Assembly: GCA_936450465.1 (NCBI GenBank)
Contig: OW388296.1
Coordinates: forward strand, 46,261,250-46,325,249
DNA: 64,000 nucleotides
Reading direction: 5' to 3'
Source: Gibbula magus
Taxonomy: Eukaryota > Mollusca > Gastropoda > Trochida > Trochidae
The notes under the pieces are model-generated. The model saw only the letters and a program-made list of their open reading frames with translations, was not told the DNA's origin and made no database searches. A program made the position numbers and the translations under genes. This document shows positions 11,679-24,135 of the stretch, piece by piece. Position 1 is the stretch's first letter; every line of letters begins with the position of its first letter.

Positions 11679-12241
11679 GACCTCTAATAGAAGTGTTATT
11701 ATAATATTATTAATAGCAAACATGTGAGACTTAATGACCACGGGACTTTTTTAGAGTTAGTTATTATATGTACATGTAGACATTCGATAATAAAATTGAC
11801 TGAAATTTATGCAGACAATGTCAAAATGAAATAATTCTTTTATTAAAGATACTGACAAAGGTTAAACAAACGTTTTTGATGCAATTGTAAAGGTTACTCT
11901 AGAAATGAACATTCTCTACGTCAGCAATGGTGTTTTAACACTAAATGTCATTGTAACATTATCACAAAACACATTTCTACTGTTTAGAAAAAGTCGCTGG
12001 GCTTTGTGGTTGATTTAACCATAACGTTTTACACCTACAATATTCTCAGTTAAATGTCCCCGAATGCCAAGGCCTCGACAACTATTGTACAAGCTATAAT
12101 GATTGAAGGTTTCATCGCATTGCAATATCGATACTGTATTGAATACATTGTTCTTTTAGTCGGTGTCATACATTAAATAAACTAACGTCCAAAGAAACTC
12201 TACCGACAAAAATACGAGTGACAGACTGGACTGAAGCATGA

Positions 12242-12434
12242 CTCCCGTTCCATAACAGCGAGCGCTTATAATCGCTCATCGATTGCTCATTCTCTCCTGA
12301 ACGACACGGTGCACAACCTCAAAGTTCGCTCGCTTTGCTACGTAGCGCTACATTGAGCAATCGCGTTCAAGAGAGGTTTAAAAGTCATCGCTAATTGAGC
12401 GATTACTTTGAAACCTCTCTTGAACACAGCCCTG
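12242..12434 (+). mobile_element. Foldback element family D, copy 2
   Basis: It is in the opposite orientation to the 9843 copy. It starts CCGTTCCATAACAGCGAGCG and ends with the hairpin around ATCGCTAATTGAGCGAT and CCTCTCTTGAACA. The flank AGCCCTGGTTTAC is shared with copy 1. Confidence 0.75.
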
Positions 12435-12499
12435 GTTTACATGGTGCCTCCAAAGAACACTTCATACAAACATTTTAAAGGTGCATCCATTGTGTTTCA

Positions 12500-12975
12500 T
12501 AAAATTTTATTTTACCTTTAATACATGCCAACATACAATATATGCTGATATCAGTTCAAATAATTATAAAATATTCATCCCCAATGGCCAGATATATAAT
12601 AATTACTAGTTTCCAATTAAAATCGAGCAACATCATTATACCTGTGCAGAAAACGAAACTATACGTTCCATTTACATGCACAATAGTTATAAAACCTATT
12701 AAACATTGTCAACTTGAAGTTATCTTTTAGTCTGCTGTAAATAAGTTTCCAAAATTACGTTTGACTAATTGACACGCGCCACATGCAGTGAGTTATCCGG
12801 TTTTCGATCAGAAATCAATTATTTTACCTTTATATCGTCGGTATACTGAGCCGACTAAGATCAAAATGGCAATTTTCGACAACAGTCACTACTTCTCGAT
12901 AAACTAAAACAATTTATAACGTTTAGCATATGTGACCCCAAACAACACAATGGATGTACCTTTAGATTAAGTATT
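12500..12975 (+). repeat. Dispersed repeat (CAACAGTC family), long copy
   Basis: It contains TCCGGTTTTCGATCAGAA, then AAAATGGCAATTTTCGACAA with CAGTCACTAC, then ATGTGACCCC…CAATGGATG, in the order also seen at 7620-7930 and 23850-24130. Confidence 0.55.
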
Positions 12976-13197
12976 AATTGTTCATGTTTCTGAGAAACAC
13001 ACCTCGAACATAAACAATTTGCATGTAAGAGTCTTAGAAGCCCAAGAAGGGATTTTCTCTATTGATTCGTTGGCATCTCGTTTTCTCGTAATAACCCCTT
13101 ATTATTATCTCAGTCGGTTTTTCTTCTGATATATGAGGTTTTTATTTTGAAAGTAAGTTCACAACTCTATTCACAACAAAGGTAAGTTTTCATAGTG

Positions 13198-13290
13198 TAG
13201 ATGGCGCGAATCGAAATCGACATCCTTAGCTCCTTTAACTGGACGCTCTACCTCCACGCTACCGAGGAAGCCGAAAGAACAATGTGGATT
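13198..13290 (-). repeat. tRNA-like remnant
   Basis: The reverse strand carries GGTAGCGTGGAGGTAGAGCG and a B-box-like GATTTCGATTCGC. The tRNA body is irregular. It is probably a SINE head. Confidence 0.35.
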
Positions 13291-13494
13291 TGCCTCTATA
13301 TACAGTCAAACTGTCACTGCCTCTATATAAGGCTAGTCCGGGTGGCATACTCTTTATAGCGCAGGATTTGGGAATATAATGTAAAATTTGACATTTGACG
13401 GTTATAAATTTAAAAAGTACTACCGCTCATTCTTCTGCTGTAAGAAAAAGCTCAATATACGATAATCGCTAACATTTATATTTTACGGTATCCA

Positions 13495-13665
13495 AGTTAG
13501 ATAAAACACTCTACTTCGGTTATGCTTGGGATTAAAGACCCTTAAGAAAGCTTCAGGGAAGTAAGTCCTCAAACTTCGCTTTCGGTCTTACTTCCCGCTC
13601 AGATTTTTTACCTCGGGTTTTACAATCCCAAGCATAACCTCTGTATCGTGTTTTATCCTATAACT
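13495..13665. repeat. Long imperfect hairpin
   Basis: GATAAAACAC…GGTTATGCTTGGGATT on the left is answered by AATCCCAAGCATAACC…GTGTTTTATC on the right, and GGAAGTAAG by CTTACTTCC inside. It is a foldback structure with a short TC-rich centre. Confidence 0.65.
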
Positions 13666-13830
13666 AGAAACATGTCTATATTGTTTCAATCTATCTGTTT
13701 TCTATTTATTATCAGTACTTGTAGTACAAGCTTTATATCTTTCCTTACCACAAGGTTTGAAATGTAAAAATGACATTTTCCAATCGTTGAAATGTTCAAT
13801 TTCACAGCACTATGAAGGGATCATAGACTG

Positions 13831-14193
13831 TTAAAGGGGCAGTACCACGTTTTTTGCAAATTTTATTGTTTTCAAATTTCCCATTTATAATAATAGTTTA
13901 TGTCATTTGATTTTACCTCAGAGGGTAAGACACCTTATTAAACAAACCAATTATCCGTAGTGGTAATAAGAATGTTGCGTTTAAAGCAAAAATTGCATGG
14001 CGGCCATTTTATTGTGAACACATTTTATTATTTCAAATAAAAAAAAACATTCCCATGGCTTTACCGAACCATATACACTCGTTTTTAACTTGATTTTTCA
14101 CAGACCGAATGGTGTTTTACTATTGGTGACATTATTTTTCAAATACATTTCATCAACTTATTTCAGAGAAAAAATGTGCTACTGCCCCTTTAA
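13831..14193 (+). mobile_element. MITE family A, copy 2
   Basis: The ends are TTAAAGGGGCAGTACCACG and TGTGCTACTGCCCCTTTAA. The core carries AATTATCCGTAGTGGT and GCATGGCGGCCATTTTATTG. Confidence 0.85.
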
Positions 14194-14871
14194 TATCATT
14201 CACTGTGACAAATGCCGGAAGGTCGGTATGATTATCTAGAATTCCATTCATCTTTAAAGAGTCAGGGGTAAGGACAGGATTATAATGATGTATACCTTTC
14301 CTTAAGATGAATAGACAGATTAAATAAGCTCGAATGAACGACACAAATAATAATTCTTAATCCCATAAATTATTGTAAACTTTTGATATACATGTATATA
14401 TACTATTATAAGAGGTTGGGTCTTATCCACGCACATGTGTCAATTGACTAGTTTGCTTTTCATTAGTGTAAGTACGGGAGGTAACACTGGATATTTGGAG
14501 TCATTTGGCACTGACAAATAGATATGTATCCATCCCCAATCTGTCCAGTACAAATAATATTTTCCTGTTGAAGATGCGTTATGATCCTTGAATGTTTGAG
14601 TCATTGTGTACTGCCAAATGTAAATTGATGTATTAATTGCCAATTTCAACACTTGCCTATTTAAAATAGCGTTAGTTAGTACAGCGAAATCAGCTCTGCT
14701 GGAAAGCGCCCGTAAAATCTCTAAGTATTAGTTAGTACATGTAAGGAGAAGTATCATTTGTGTGTGTAGTCATTAGGCATCACCAAAGTCACCATGTAAC
14801 ACGTGTCTAAATAAAATGACACGTTCTACTTTATATTGAGAATTATCATTTTGCATGACTAAGTAATATAT

Positions 14872-15539
14872 ACTCACGTGCAAAAGAAACGTCACCACAT
14901 ATATATTGATGTCGGAGAAAGTAGATGCATGTGATCGACTCACGTTTTGTAAAGAAGTACTCACAATTTTAAACATCAGAGTATAATCCCTTAGTAATGG
15001 CCACAGCCTCCAAACTGTGTAACAATGTATATGGGTTACCGCAAGTCAGCAGTTGACAATACAACTTGATTATATCTTTACACACATATATAAATCAAAA
15101 CGATTTGTTAAAGTTAAATACATCACGGAGATTCGTATTATCTAGAATGTACTTTCGATGTGATGCTTATTTGATTTATTCTATTTTTGTTTCATGTTTA
15201 ATTCTTGTGAACTTTAGTTTGTTGTATTGTACTGGTGCGGCATTTACAAAAGCAAGGCTTTGCTTGTTTGCCAAACCAGATTCTTAATTGAATAAAAATA
15301 TGTTTAAACCAACTTGGTTTTTGAGGCTTCTATCTCGTCTAGTTAAGGAGATTCCAAAACGACAATTTCTAAAATGTGTGTTTCTCAGAAATATGAAAAG
15401 ATAATGTTTTGAAAAATTATTTTAGTATATTAGGGTTCTGAAGACATGATATAACGCTGTTTCAGTAGTATATGTATTTATCGCCAGTGGATTGACATAT
15501 TTTGCATTTTGTATGGGGACGTTTCTTTTGCACGTGAGT
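14872..15539. mobile_element. TIR element with perfect 22-bp ends
   Basis: ACTCACGTGCAAAAGAAACG (plus TC) at 14872-14893 is exactly inverted at 15518-15539. The 668-bp interior has no long frame. The TIR contains AAAAGAAAC, as does the element at 38465, so they may be related DNA transposon derivatives. Confidence 0.65.
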
Positions 15540-16303
15540 TTACATGTATTTGCTCTTGCGGCAGGTGATATTCGAGAGAAATATTTATACAAGTGTTCTT
15601 AGAATAATGGGCAGACGCAATTACGATGAAATAGAATTACACGTTTTTATGTTCACTGATGCCTTCATAATATACAATTTCAAAATCATTGTTTCTGGTT
15701 ATTGAACTCAATATTATAACATTTTGAAAAGATGTTTTTTATTCAATGAAATTTTTCATCGTATATTTCCAAATTTACAAAACAGTATTTTAACCATCAA
15801 ATCCACTTTCAAACCTTTCCGGCATATGATTTATATATATGTTCATTTTTCTTATTTTTTTCCAGACTCAAGTGGCCTAATCAAACCGTATAGTTTTCTT
15901 AGGATTTTACATCAAATAATTTTGCAATGACTTTTCTTCAAAGTGTGATTATCCAAGTGTTTTGTTTAAATGGATTTGGCACGTTATTGTCAAGTCTTCA
16001 TAAAAGAGTGTTTAATCCTAGTATTTTGGTTGATAAGTCTTGATACGAATTTATTGTGTAAGAAGAATATACTCCACAAATGTTTTCTTTGAAGCCTTGA
16101 AGATAAAAGGGAAATTTATATTCAACGTTCTTGCTTTCTAAAGTCAGTCCACCAACTGGAACACCAACTGGAATTAAAATATCGTTAACGTTTTTGTTCC
16201 AATCACATTTTTTTGTGTAAATGTCGTTTATTATTATAATTTTACGTTGGTTTTAGTTATGTAACTGAACTAACTTAATGGTTGCGATTTCTTCCAAAGA
16301 AAA

Positions 16304-16570
16304 TCATCAACTGTTTGAGAGGCATCTATAGAAGTTGGTGTCATGAAGAAAACAAGGGATTTATGGATGATCAACTTCTTGTTTCTACCCTTCATATCAT
16401 TGTTATCTCATCTTTTTATCTTTGTTATCCTATAATCATATCAACATGTATCATGTATAAAACAAAACCGTCTGTTTTTATCATCTCTCCCGTATGCTTG
16501 ACAACGGTATAAGGATCTATACCGAAACGTCGCTTTTGTCAAATAAAGAAGTTGATCATCCATAAACCAC
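16304..16570 (+). mobile_element. Retroelement 3' terminus (possibly Penelope-like)
   Basis: It contains CTGTTTGAGAGGCATCTATA, an exact 21-bp inverted repeat (16360-16380 against 16546-16566), and GGTATAAGGATCTATACCGAAACGTCG followed by AAATAAAGAAG. Similar GAAACGTCG-plus-AAAGAAGTTGTT tails lie at 53985-54025 and, reversed, at 39835-39945. The CCGAAACGTC word followed by a terminal inverted copy resembles the long-terminal-repeat-like ends of Penelope-like elements. That assignment is an inference. Confidence 0.4.
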
Positions 16571-17390
16571 TTGTCTTCTTAAATAAAATCATATTTGTTA
16601 TTATTAATTAACTATCAATGTTATGGCATGTATACGGCATTAATGGCCTAGACCATACGATTCGACAACAATACAACGGACCTCGGACCTGTAACTGGGC
16701 CAATACGGAAATACTTAATTAATAACATTATAATACATGTACACAGAAGGTATATTTTCTTCTTCGGTTCTTCGGTTGTTCCACAGAATAGTTTACTTGA
16801 ACGTTACAGCTGATCAATGAAACTAAATAAAAACTCAAATTAAATTTTCATAATTTATATGATAATTTGATAATGGTACACCTAAGTTATATCAACAATA
16901 TTCTGATTTAATTTACATAATGGGATATTGTAATTTGGTGATAAGAAAATTAAACCAGATCAAAATAAAGAAACACTTTCAATATACATTAAAATTCACG
17001 AATTATATCACTCCAATAAAACAACATCGTAATGTTAAAGCTAAGTTTTAATTTATAGTTATTTCTTGACAGGGCCTTTTTTCTTCAATCAATTACACAG
17101 ACTCGATTTAGGTAGGATCTATCAATTAACTTGATAAGGTAATTACACCTTTTAAACAAAGCTCTCAAAAACACGGGAAAAGAAGAAGAAAAACAAGTGA
17201 GAGAAAACGAGAAAAAAACATGAATGACTCTATAATGGGTAAAGACTGTAAAGAGTAATTTAAGAATGTATCCGGTTACAAATGAAGCTTCCTCTGCGTC
17301 AACACTGCGAGGAGTTTGGGTAAATGGAGCCGTCATTTGATTGGTTGGGAAGGAGAAGGAGGAACTCTAGCGTGGGAGAGCTGAACAAGT

Positions 17391-17398
17391 TATAAAAG
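17391..17398 (+). promoter_or_regulatory. TATA box upstream of signal-peptide exon
   Basis: TATAAAAG lies about 60 bases before an ATG that opens a secretory signal peptide. Transcription would be expected to start near 17420, leaving a leader of about 40 bases. Confidence 0.5.
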
Positions 17399-17458
17399 AT
17401 ATCTCGACGAAAATTTATATTTTGCTAAGACGAAGCCAACGCAGTAGCTTGAAAAGAT

Positions 17459-17528
17459 ATGGGTGATTTTCCTTCTCTATGGAAATGCGTAACGCTCTCT
17501 GTACTGGCTTCATTGGTATCTGCAAATC
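17459..17528 (+). CDS. Signal-peptide exon; possible alternative first exon of the protease
   Basis: The exon encodes MGDFPSLWKCVTLSVLASLV followed by SAN: a short N-region, a hydrophobic core and a VSA cleavage site. It then leaves by a strong donor, C|GTAAGT, in phase 1. A TATA box stands about 60 bases upstream. Exon 2 of the serine protease (37473) enters in phase 1, so this exon could splice to it and replace the signal exon at 27678, giving the same mature start region (…PQIDFDYL). No other acceptor exon was recognised between 17.5 and 27.6 kb. The alternative is that it starts a separate gene whose later exons I cannot see. The exon itself looks real; its partner is unproven. Confidence 0.5.
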
Positions 17529-17614
17529 GTAAGTAGTTTTTGTGTCATTTTCTTTCATAATTTTGGCAAAAAAGAACGTTTTCCCCTGGTTTTTGATGAT
17601 TTTCAAAATTTTAA

Positions 17615-17700
17615 ACTTAGGAAATATATAGAGGATATCTGTCTTTTCTTGACTAATGCCATGTTTATCTTATCGAGTGAGGTAGACAGTTTATATTCAA
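17615..17700 (+). repeat. Dispersed repeat also in GST intron
   Basis: AATATATAGAGGATATCTGT-TTT-CTTGAC and GTTTATCT-AT-GAGTGAGGTAGA occur here and at 1862-1925 in the GST intron. Diverged, partly inverted relatives lie near 45490 and 52185. Confidence 0.55.
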
Positions 17701-17819
17701 TCAAATATATAACTTTTTACCTCAATATCTTTTATATCAGTCACTGGTTACAGTGAAAATATAATATATCGTTACTGTAGCTTGATGGACAATCATTTTA
17801 CTGATAAATTCCAGTGTTT

Positions 17820-18260
17820 CATTGCTCGCCATATAATAAATAGAAAAGTGTCTTATGATATCAACTAGATCAACTCGAGTTGATACAAAAGTTCACATCC
17901 AAGGTTTGTCGATGATTATATTACTTTTATCAAAGAATGTTGATATATATGATATCAGCTAACACTAGGATGAGATTCTATTTATCCAAAATCATTACTT
18001 TCATAGAAAAAATTCTCATCTCTGAATACAACATATATAATTGCCACTTTCAGTGATGTGATGTCATAGCACTGTGACTTCATCGTGTCTATGACGCAAT
18101 GGTAATGTCTTGATGATGTAAAAAGTATGTTTATATCAGTTGGTTGAATGTCACAGTACATTGTAAAGAATCTACTATCAAAACGATAATATATTTTCGG
18201 ATATGTCGCGTGGTCTCAACGATATATTCAGTGGAACACAGATTTGGATCATAGAGTAGT
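17820..18260 (+). repeat. Dispersed repeat F, copy 1
   Basis: It shares with 55720-56150 the ordered words TTGATATAT-TGATATCAG, GAGATTCTATTTATC, several GATGTCAT blocks, ATCTACTATCAAAACGATA (variant) and TTCCAGTGGAAC-type text. It is an old repeat of about 440 bp. Confidence 0.5.
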
Positions 18261-18479
18261 TTTGTATATGAAATTAATCGACAAAACGATATAAATTACA
18301 GTATCTAACTTCTAATTTGATCGTTGATGTAGAAAACGTAATTTATCGTAATTTTACGTAATTTTTAGCCTAATAGATTATGCTATGAAGAGGGAACAGG
18401 TGTAGACGATTGGTCAAAGATTGTTTTCATTAGTACAAATCGTATGAATGGATACAGATTAACATATATGTAAGGTTTG

Positions 18480-18860
18480 ATGAAAGGGGCGCATACAGTA
18501 TCTAGTTTGATGAAGCTTTTAAGTTTAGTTGTCAGATACTGGTCTCAAAGAGTAACTGTTAAGTCAAGTTTTGTATAACAACCAAAAGTAAAATTCAGAA
18601 ATCGGTCTAACCCTCAAAAGGCACAACTAGAGATAATTGCTAACATATATAGCAAGTTTGGTGAAGCTAGCATGTTTAGTTTGGGAGATCTGATCCGCAC
18701 AAAATGACTTCCTTACAGAGTCACTGTTTTGGTCATGTTTTCATGGAAAACGCCAAAAAATAAAGTCAGAAATCCGTCTAAAGCTCGAAAGGCACAACTA
18801 GAGATCATGGCCAACATGTGTAGCATGTTCGGTGAAGCTAGCATGTATAGTGTGAGAGAT
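18480..18860 (+). repeat. Tandem duplication, period about 172 bp
   Basis: GAAATC-GTCTAA-…AAAGGCACAACTAGAGAT and GGTGAAGCTAGCATGT appear near 18597 and again near 18769. The open frame 18729-19034 runs through the second unit and has no recognisable domain. Confidence 0.6.
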
Positions 18861-19784
18861 ATGATCCTAATGGAAATGATATATATCTCCTTAGTGATAC
18901 ATACACGCATAAACACAGAATTGTCACTAAAACCAATTTCAAGAATGTATGTTCTAATTCATAATCCGATAAGCCCTAAAATGGTAAGTTTGAATTATAT
19001 GTTTCCAACCTTCGAAAACAAGTTGTCGTTTTAGCCTATCTTAGGTAAATTGAGTTTGCAAGCAGTGCAATGTGCTCTATGCTTCCAAATAAAGCAGACA
19101 ATGGTGAACAAATAAATATATAAGTGATATACCCGAAATGTTATGATTGAACTCCTTTCACCGTTTGGGTCATTAAGTTATGTCATCAGACCATTATGCG
19201 ACACCTACTATTGGCGAAAAGTTGTTACTTTGGAAACGGGTAAATGGGAATGCTATGTTCCTATATTTGGTATGAGGAAATAAATATGTATGCTTTTTGT
19301 AATGTCAATGTGTCTAAAGGTTATGTCGAAATGAAGAAAACAAAGAAAATCACACAGTTAGTTTGATAAAATTTTATATAAAATAAAACAGAACAATATA
19401 TCTGGGACTCCTTTCACAAAGCAACCTTTACTAAGGCTAACCTTAACTCCCATTCTTTAACATTGCACTAAGTTTACCATAGTGACTTACGATCACCTTA
19501 GTGTGAAAGGAGGCCCTGAAGTAAAAGAATTTTTAATGCGACTGTGGAGTCGGAAAAGGAGAAGTACGGGGAAAATAATGTTATAGAGATGGGTTTTGAT
19601 GAGGTTTGCTTTAGGAGAACACCGTTTAAAAACTGCGCAAGAAGTATGTCGTAAAAATTATAAATAATAACCTTTGTTACATATATCTAGAATCAATGGA
19701 ATATTTTAAAATAATTTGAAAGTTTTAAAGATTGTTTACAAAATATGTCAGCAGTCGTAAGAGTAGTTTTAGTTCAATGCACCA

Positions 19785-20258
<474 letters not shown>

Positions 20259-21274
20259 CTTATAAAAGCTTTTTCACACAAGTCTGTAGCGCGCGTGATA
20301 ATTGTACATGTATCCAAATACACGTTGGCTTAGGATTACGTATTTGATGATAACCAGAAACCAATACGTCAATATTCATTGGACGTTACGTGTACTTTAC
20401 GTTAACTTGTCATTGCAAATTGACGTTTTGAAACGTTCAAAATTAATCTTAGCAACTCTTTCATGTTTTACTGCTCGTTAACGTTTGAATGATTTTTAAG
20501 TTTTAAGTAAAATCATGATTTAAGTATGGAAGAGAAGTTAAAACACATCACATTCAGGCCTATTTTACCGACTTTAAGAATAAATCATTGGCAGTTTGAC
20601 ATCAATCATTATAGTTTACAATCATTTGTTAGGATTTGAAGGTAAAAACATAACACAATAAGTTGATCTCCTGACAAGCAGTTAAAGTGAAAATAGAAAT
20701 TTAAACAATTCACATCAACGTAAATATCCCATTTGCTCTTAAATATTGCAACTGAAAACTTTTTTTTGATTTTTCTGAAATAGAATACCAGTAGTTAATT
20801 AAGCGGGAATTATTTTTTCCAATTACGTGTTTTCTTTTATAGAAGAACATTTTCAGTTTAAAAAGAAAGACAACAAAAAACCTTTCGAATTTCAAATTCA
20901 CTTACTTATGTTTTGCACTACATGTAATATGAAGATTCCTTTAAATTTGTATATATTCTGTTGCAAACTGAAAACAAAACACTTACGACATTTCTTTGTC
21001 ACTATATTCTGTTACCCCTCTTTACAGCAAAACATCAACATTTAGCAGATTATACTTATTATTCTGATGTTGATAAAGTATTATAAACCATATGGTTGAA
21101 CATAACCGAGTTTATATTATTGCCTAGCAACCATTGTTTCACCGCGACTTCTCGTCTGTTACGTCATAAAACGATTGGTCGTGACGTCACTGTAGTTTGC
21201 CGTCGCAAGAGAAGTGGATGGTTTACTGACTAATTTTACGCGATTCAAATGGTATAAAATGAGTAATAAAAAAA

Positions 21275-21412
21275 TTATTACACTCGAAAGTGTGTCATAT
21301 GACTTTAACGAAACTCGTGCAAATGTATGTATAACCCTCGCTCTCGCTCGGGCAGTACAAAAATTCAAACTCGTTTCGTAAAAGTCATATGACACACTTC
21401 CTCGGGTAATAA
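21275..21412. repeat. Hairpin with CTCGCTCTCGCTCGG loop, copy 2
   Basis: The arms TGTGTCATATGACTTT-ACGAAAC and GTTTCGTAAAAGTCATATGACACA flank a loop holding CCTCGCTCTCGCTCGG. It is a clean foldback with arms over 40 bases. Confidence 0.7.
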
Positions 21413-21697
21413 TCTCTATTTACTGATTTAGTTTTGAGAGTTTTGTATTTCAAAGTTTCTGCATTATCCATTTAATTTATAGAATTTTGCGCATCACTTA
21501 ATGAAGCCGGGCTGACAAGAACATGTTCTATTGTTTAGTGACGATACATATGCAGAAATTTGGAAATAGGTCATAACAATTCTAACTGTAATTAAAGTAA
21601 TATATGCATCCTTGTACATGTTATATTCATTCGGATGGTATGGCACATTTATTTCGTCATATTAATTTGAAAGATGAATGTAAAAATTCCCCTACAA

Positions 21698-22047
21698 TTA
21701 AAAGGGGCAGTAGCACGTTTTTTGAAAAAAATTTTTTTTCAAATGTTCCATTTTTAATGATAGTTTATGTCATTAATATTTACTTTAGAGGGTAAAACAT
21801 CTTATTACACAAGCAAATTATCCGTAGTGGTAATAACTATGTTGCGTATAAAGCAAAAATGGCATGGCGGTCATTTTATTGTGAGCACATTTAATTATTT
21901 CGAATGACAAAAACGGTTCCCATGGCTTTACGGAACCATTTACACTCATGTTTTACTTGATTATCCGAAGAGATAAGGGTGGTTTACTATTTTCAAATAC
22001 ATTTCATCAACTTATTTCAGCGACAGAACGTTCTACTGCCCCTTTAA
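21698..22047 (+). mobile_element. MITE family A, copy 3
   Basis: The ends are TTAAAAGGGGCAGTAGCACG and CGTTCTACTGCCCCTTTAA (one mismatch in the right TIR). The core keeps the ATTATCCGTAGTGGT landmark. Confidence 0.8.
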
Positions 22048-22679
22048 AAGTTTACAGAAGGTATAAGTATCAGCTCAAAGATAGACAATAATGGTAGCCT
22101 CAAGATACATCTTAGTATTTTAAACTTTCGCCATAGGCTCCACAACATCGTCTGCTACAGACAACCGTTATACATGTACATGCAATAACGTGCAGTAACG
22201 TAAAATGCAACAGCCCTGTACGTGAACTTCACATTGTGCACAGTTACGCTAGCACAGAAAATTAAATGAAATGCAGTAAGCCTTTAATTAGCCAGGAGGC
22301 TTAGGTGATCTATGAATTGTCTCAATTTCGTCTTTTAACATGTTGATACATGTACGAGAGTGAAATTTCCACTTCTGTCTGATTAGTGTAAATAACCCGA
22401 TGGCACAATTAATTGCGCAGTGATTCATTCCATATTCTTCAATTAATTCTGTCATTTTGCCAAAATAATGCTTCGATCTGTCTCGTTGACAACACCCATA
22501 GTCTTTCTTACAGACCAAGAGCATCATAAAGGACCAATAAAAGGTGCGATGACCGAAAGGAATTAACCCATCAGACAACGGCTTCTTTTACGGTTCGGCT
22601 TGTCTTTCTTTTAACATAAGGTTTCCCTAACTTTATTAATTTGATAAACACAATGCGTCTTAGGCCCAACAAATTTATA

Positions 22680-23035
22680 TCAGGTCTTTACAGGCTGACA
22701 AAAATGATGCGATGACGCGATTTTTTTTGTACGACATTTTTTTTTTTGAAAGAAGAGTTAATACCATTTTTTTACAAACTTTTCAGCAGTTAAAAAATCA
22801 AATTTAGACAATTATTTATATAAATAAAGCACAAACCTCTTCAATATGTGGTACGATTCCAAATGGTCAATAATCTCGCCCCTACGCACCAATTTTCAAT
22901 ATCCAATGTTTTCTGAGGCTAAAGAATTATGTGCCCCTTTCTTTTGTTGAAACCTAGAAAAAAAAGACCTGAGGCGTGGGTTTGAAACTGATGCGGGCGG
23001 GAAACCAGAAACAATTTTGTTTTCTTTAGGCCTTA
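22680..23035 (+). repeat. Dispersed repeat E, copy 2
   Basis: It is the partner of 10540-10890, with the same three ordered blocks including CCAAATGGTCAATAAT and CCTGAGGCGTGGGTTTGAAA. Confidence 0.6.
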
Positions 23036-23127
23036 GTTCAATTGAAAAGGTATCCTTCTCGAACTGGGTGCATGAAACTTACAGGTTATGCTGTTGGTTT
23101 CGCAAGCGAGTTGAATCCCAATTTCGG

Positions 23128-23354
23128 TTAAAGGGACACCGCGTCGAGGATAAATATGAGATCTGACTTATCCACGTTTACTGTTTAACGTGTCTGGTCA
23201 CAAGTCACAGATTTCAGACAATTGAATTAATTAGTAGTAAAAAACTAGTGCATGCTAACAGTGAAGCGAAGCGTAACTCGTTAGCGGGCACGTTAATCAG
23301 CATAGGTTGATAAAAGTGAGACTCATTTTTATCCTCGACGCAGTGTCCCTTTAA
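23128..23354. mobile_element. MITE family C, copy 2
   Basis: TTAAAGGGACACCGCGTCGA at the left and CGACGCAGTGTCCCTTTAA at the right give a TIR with TTAA at both ends. The core shares CAGACAATTGA and GAAGCGTAACTCGTTAGC with copy 1 at 6058. Confidence 0.8.
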
Positions 23355-23733
23355 GTTTACACACCCAGCTCGATTAACCGGACATTCGGCCAATTGTCCA
23401 GCTTCATACCGAACGTTTTTTCACCTACATGCGTATCTTAGTACAAGTATCATGTTAAAACCTTTCTACGCGAACTGAAATACACGTAAGATATTTACAC
23501 ATTTGTCGATTTAGATGATAGCATTTGTGGAAAAAAACTCGTTGCGCCGCTGTCGTGGCTTCATCACAGGTTCGATTAAACGAGTTCTAAAATATATCGT
23601 ATTTTTTAAATATGTTAATATGCGATAAGAATGGAATATTTGATCATTCCATTACAATCAACTTTCTTTGACAATACATTATCAATGACCAATCTAAAAA
23701 CATAGGATCGATGAGCTTTGGAACGAGGTCGCC

Positions 23734-24135
23734 TTAAAGGGGCAGTAGCACGTAAGACTCAATCGACTTGTATATGTATCTCCTTAAGCCAAATATTTGA
23801 CAAAATCTTGTTTTCAATGAAACTCGAGCAACGGCTTAATACGCAATGAGAAGAACAATCCATGCGCTCCATTTACACGTATGCCAGTTATATGTTCCAT
23901 TGATCATTATCAACAAATATCTGTTTCTTTGTGTGCTACATATGAGTTTTCAAAATTACGTTTTAACAATTGACGCGCGCCAGCCGCGAAACATTGTCCG
24001 GTTTTCGATCATAATCACGACTAAACATCTTAATAATGAAACTATTCAATGCACTGAACAGATTGTTACTAAAAGGGTAACTTTCGACAACAGTCATTAC
24101 TTCTCGATGAAATAACACCCTTGGTAACTTTTTAC
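23734..24135 (+). repeat. Solo family A end beside a CAACAGTC repeat
   Basis: TTAAAGGGGCAGTAGCACG at 23734 has no matching right end nearby. From about 23850 the sequence follows the CAACAGTC family (TGTCCGGTTTTCGATCA, then CGACAACAGTCATTACTTCT). Confidence 0.5.

Larger units (their letters stand above)
4013..17390. other. Intergenic interval, no gene recognised
   Basis: I read both strands for exons and found only repeats (listed separately), the Tc1-like remnant, and AT-rich filler (for example 14200-14870 and 15540-16300). Short open frames here lack recognisable domains and splice context. Confidence 0.6.

Noticed and set aside
18729..19034. 101-codon frame on the + strand
   Set aside because: It overlaps a 172-bp tandem duplication whose other unit is not open; no domain seen.
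22288..22578. Reverse-strand open frame of 96 codons with several Cys and a basic stretch
   Set aside because: No recognised domain, the start is not ATG, a stop lies just upstream and I see no splice context; it may still be a decayed exon or retro-copy.
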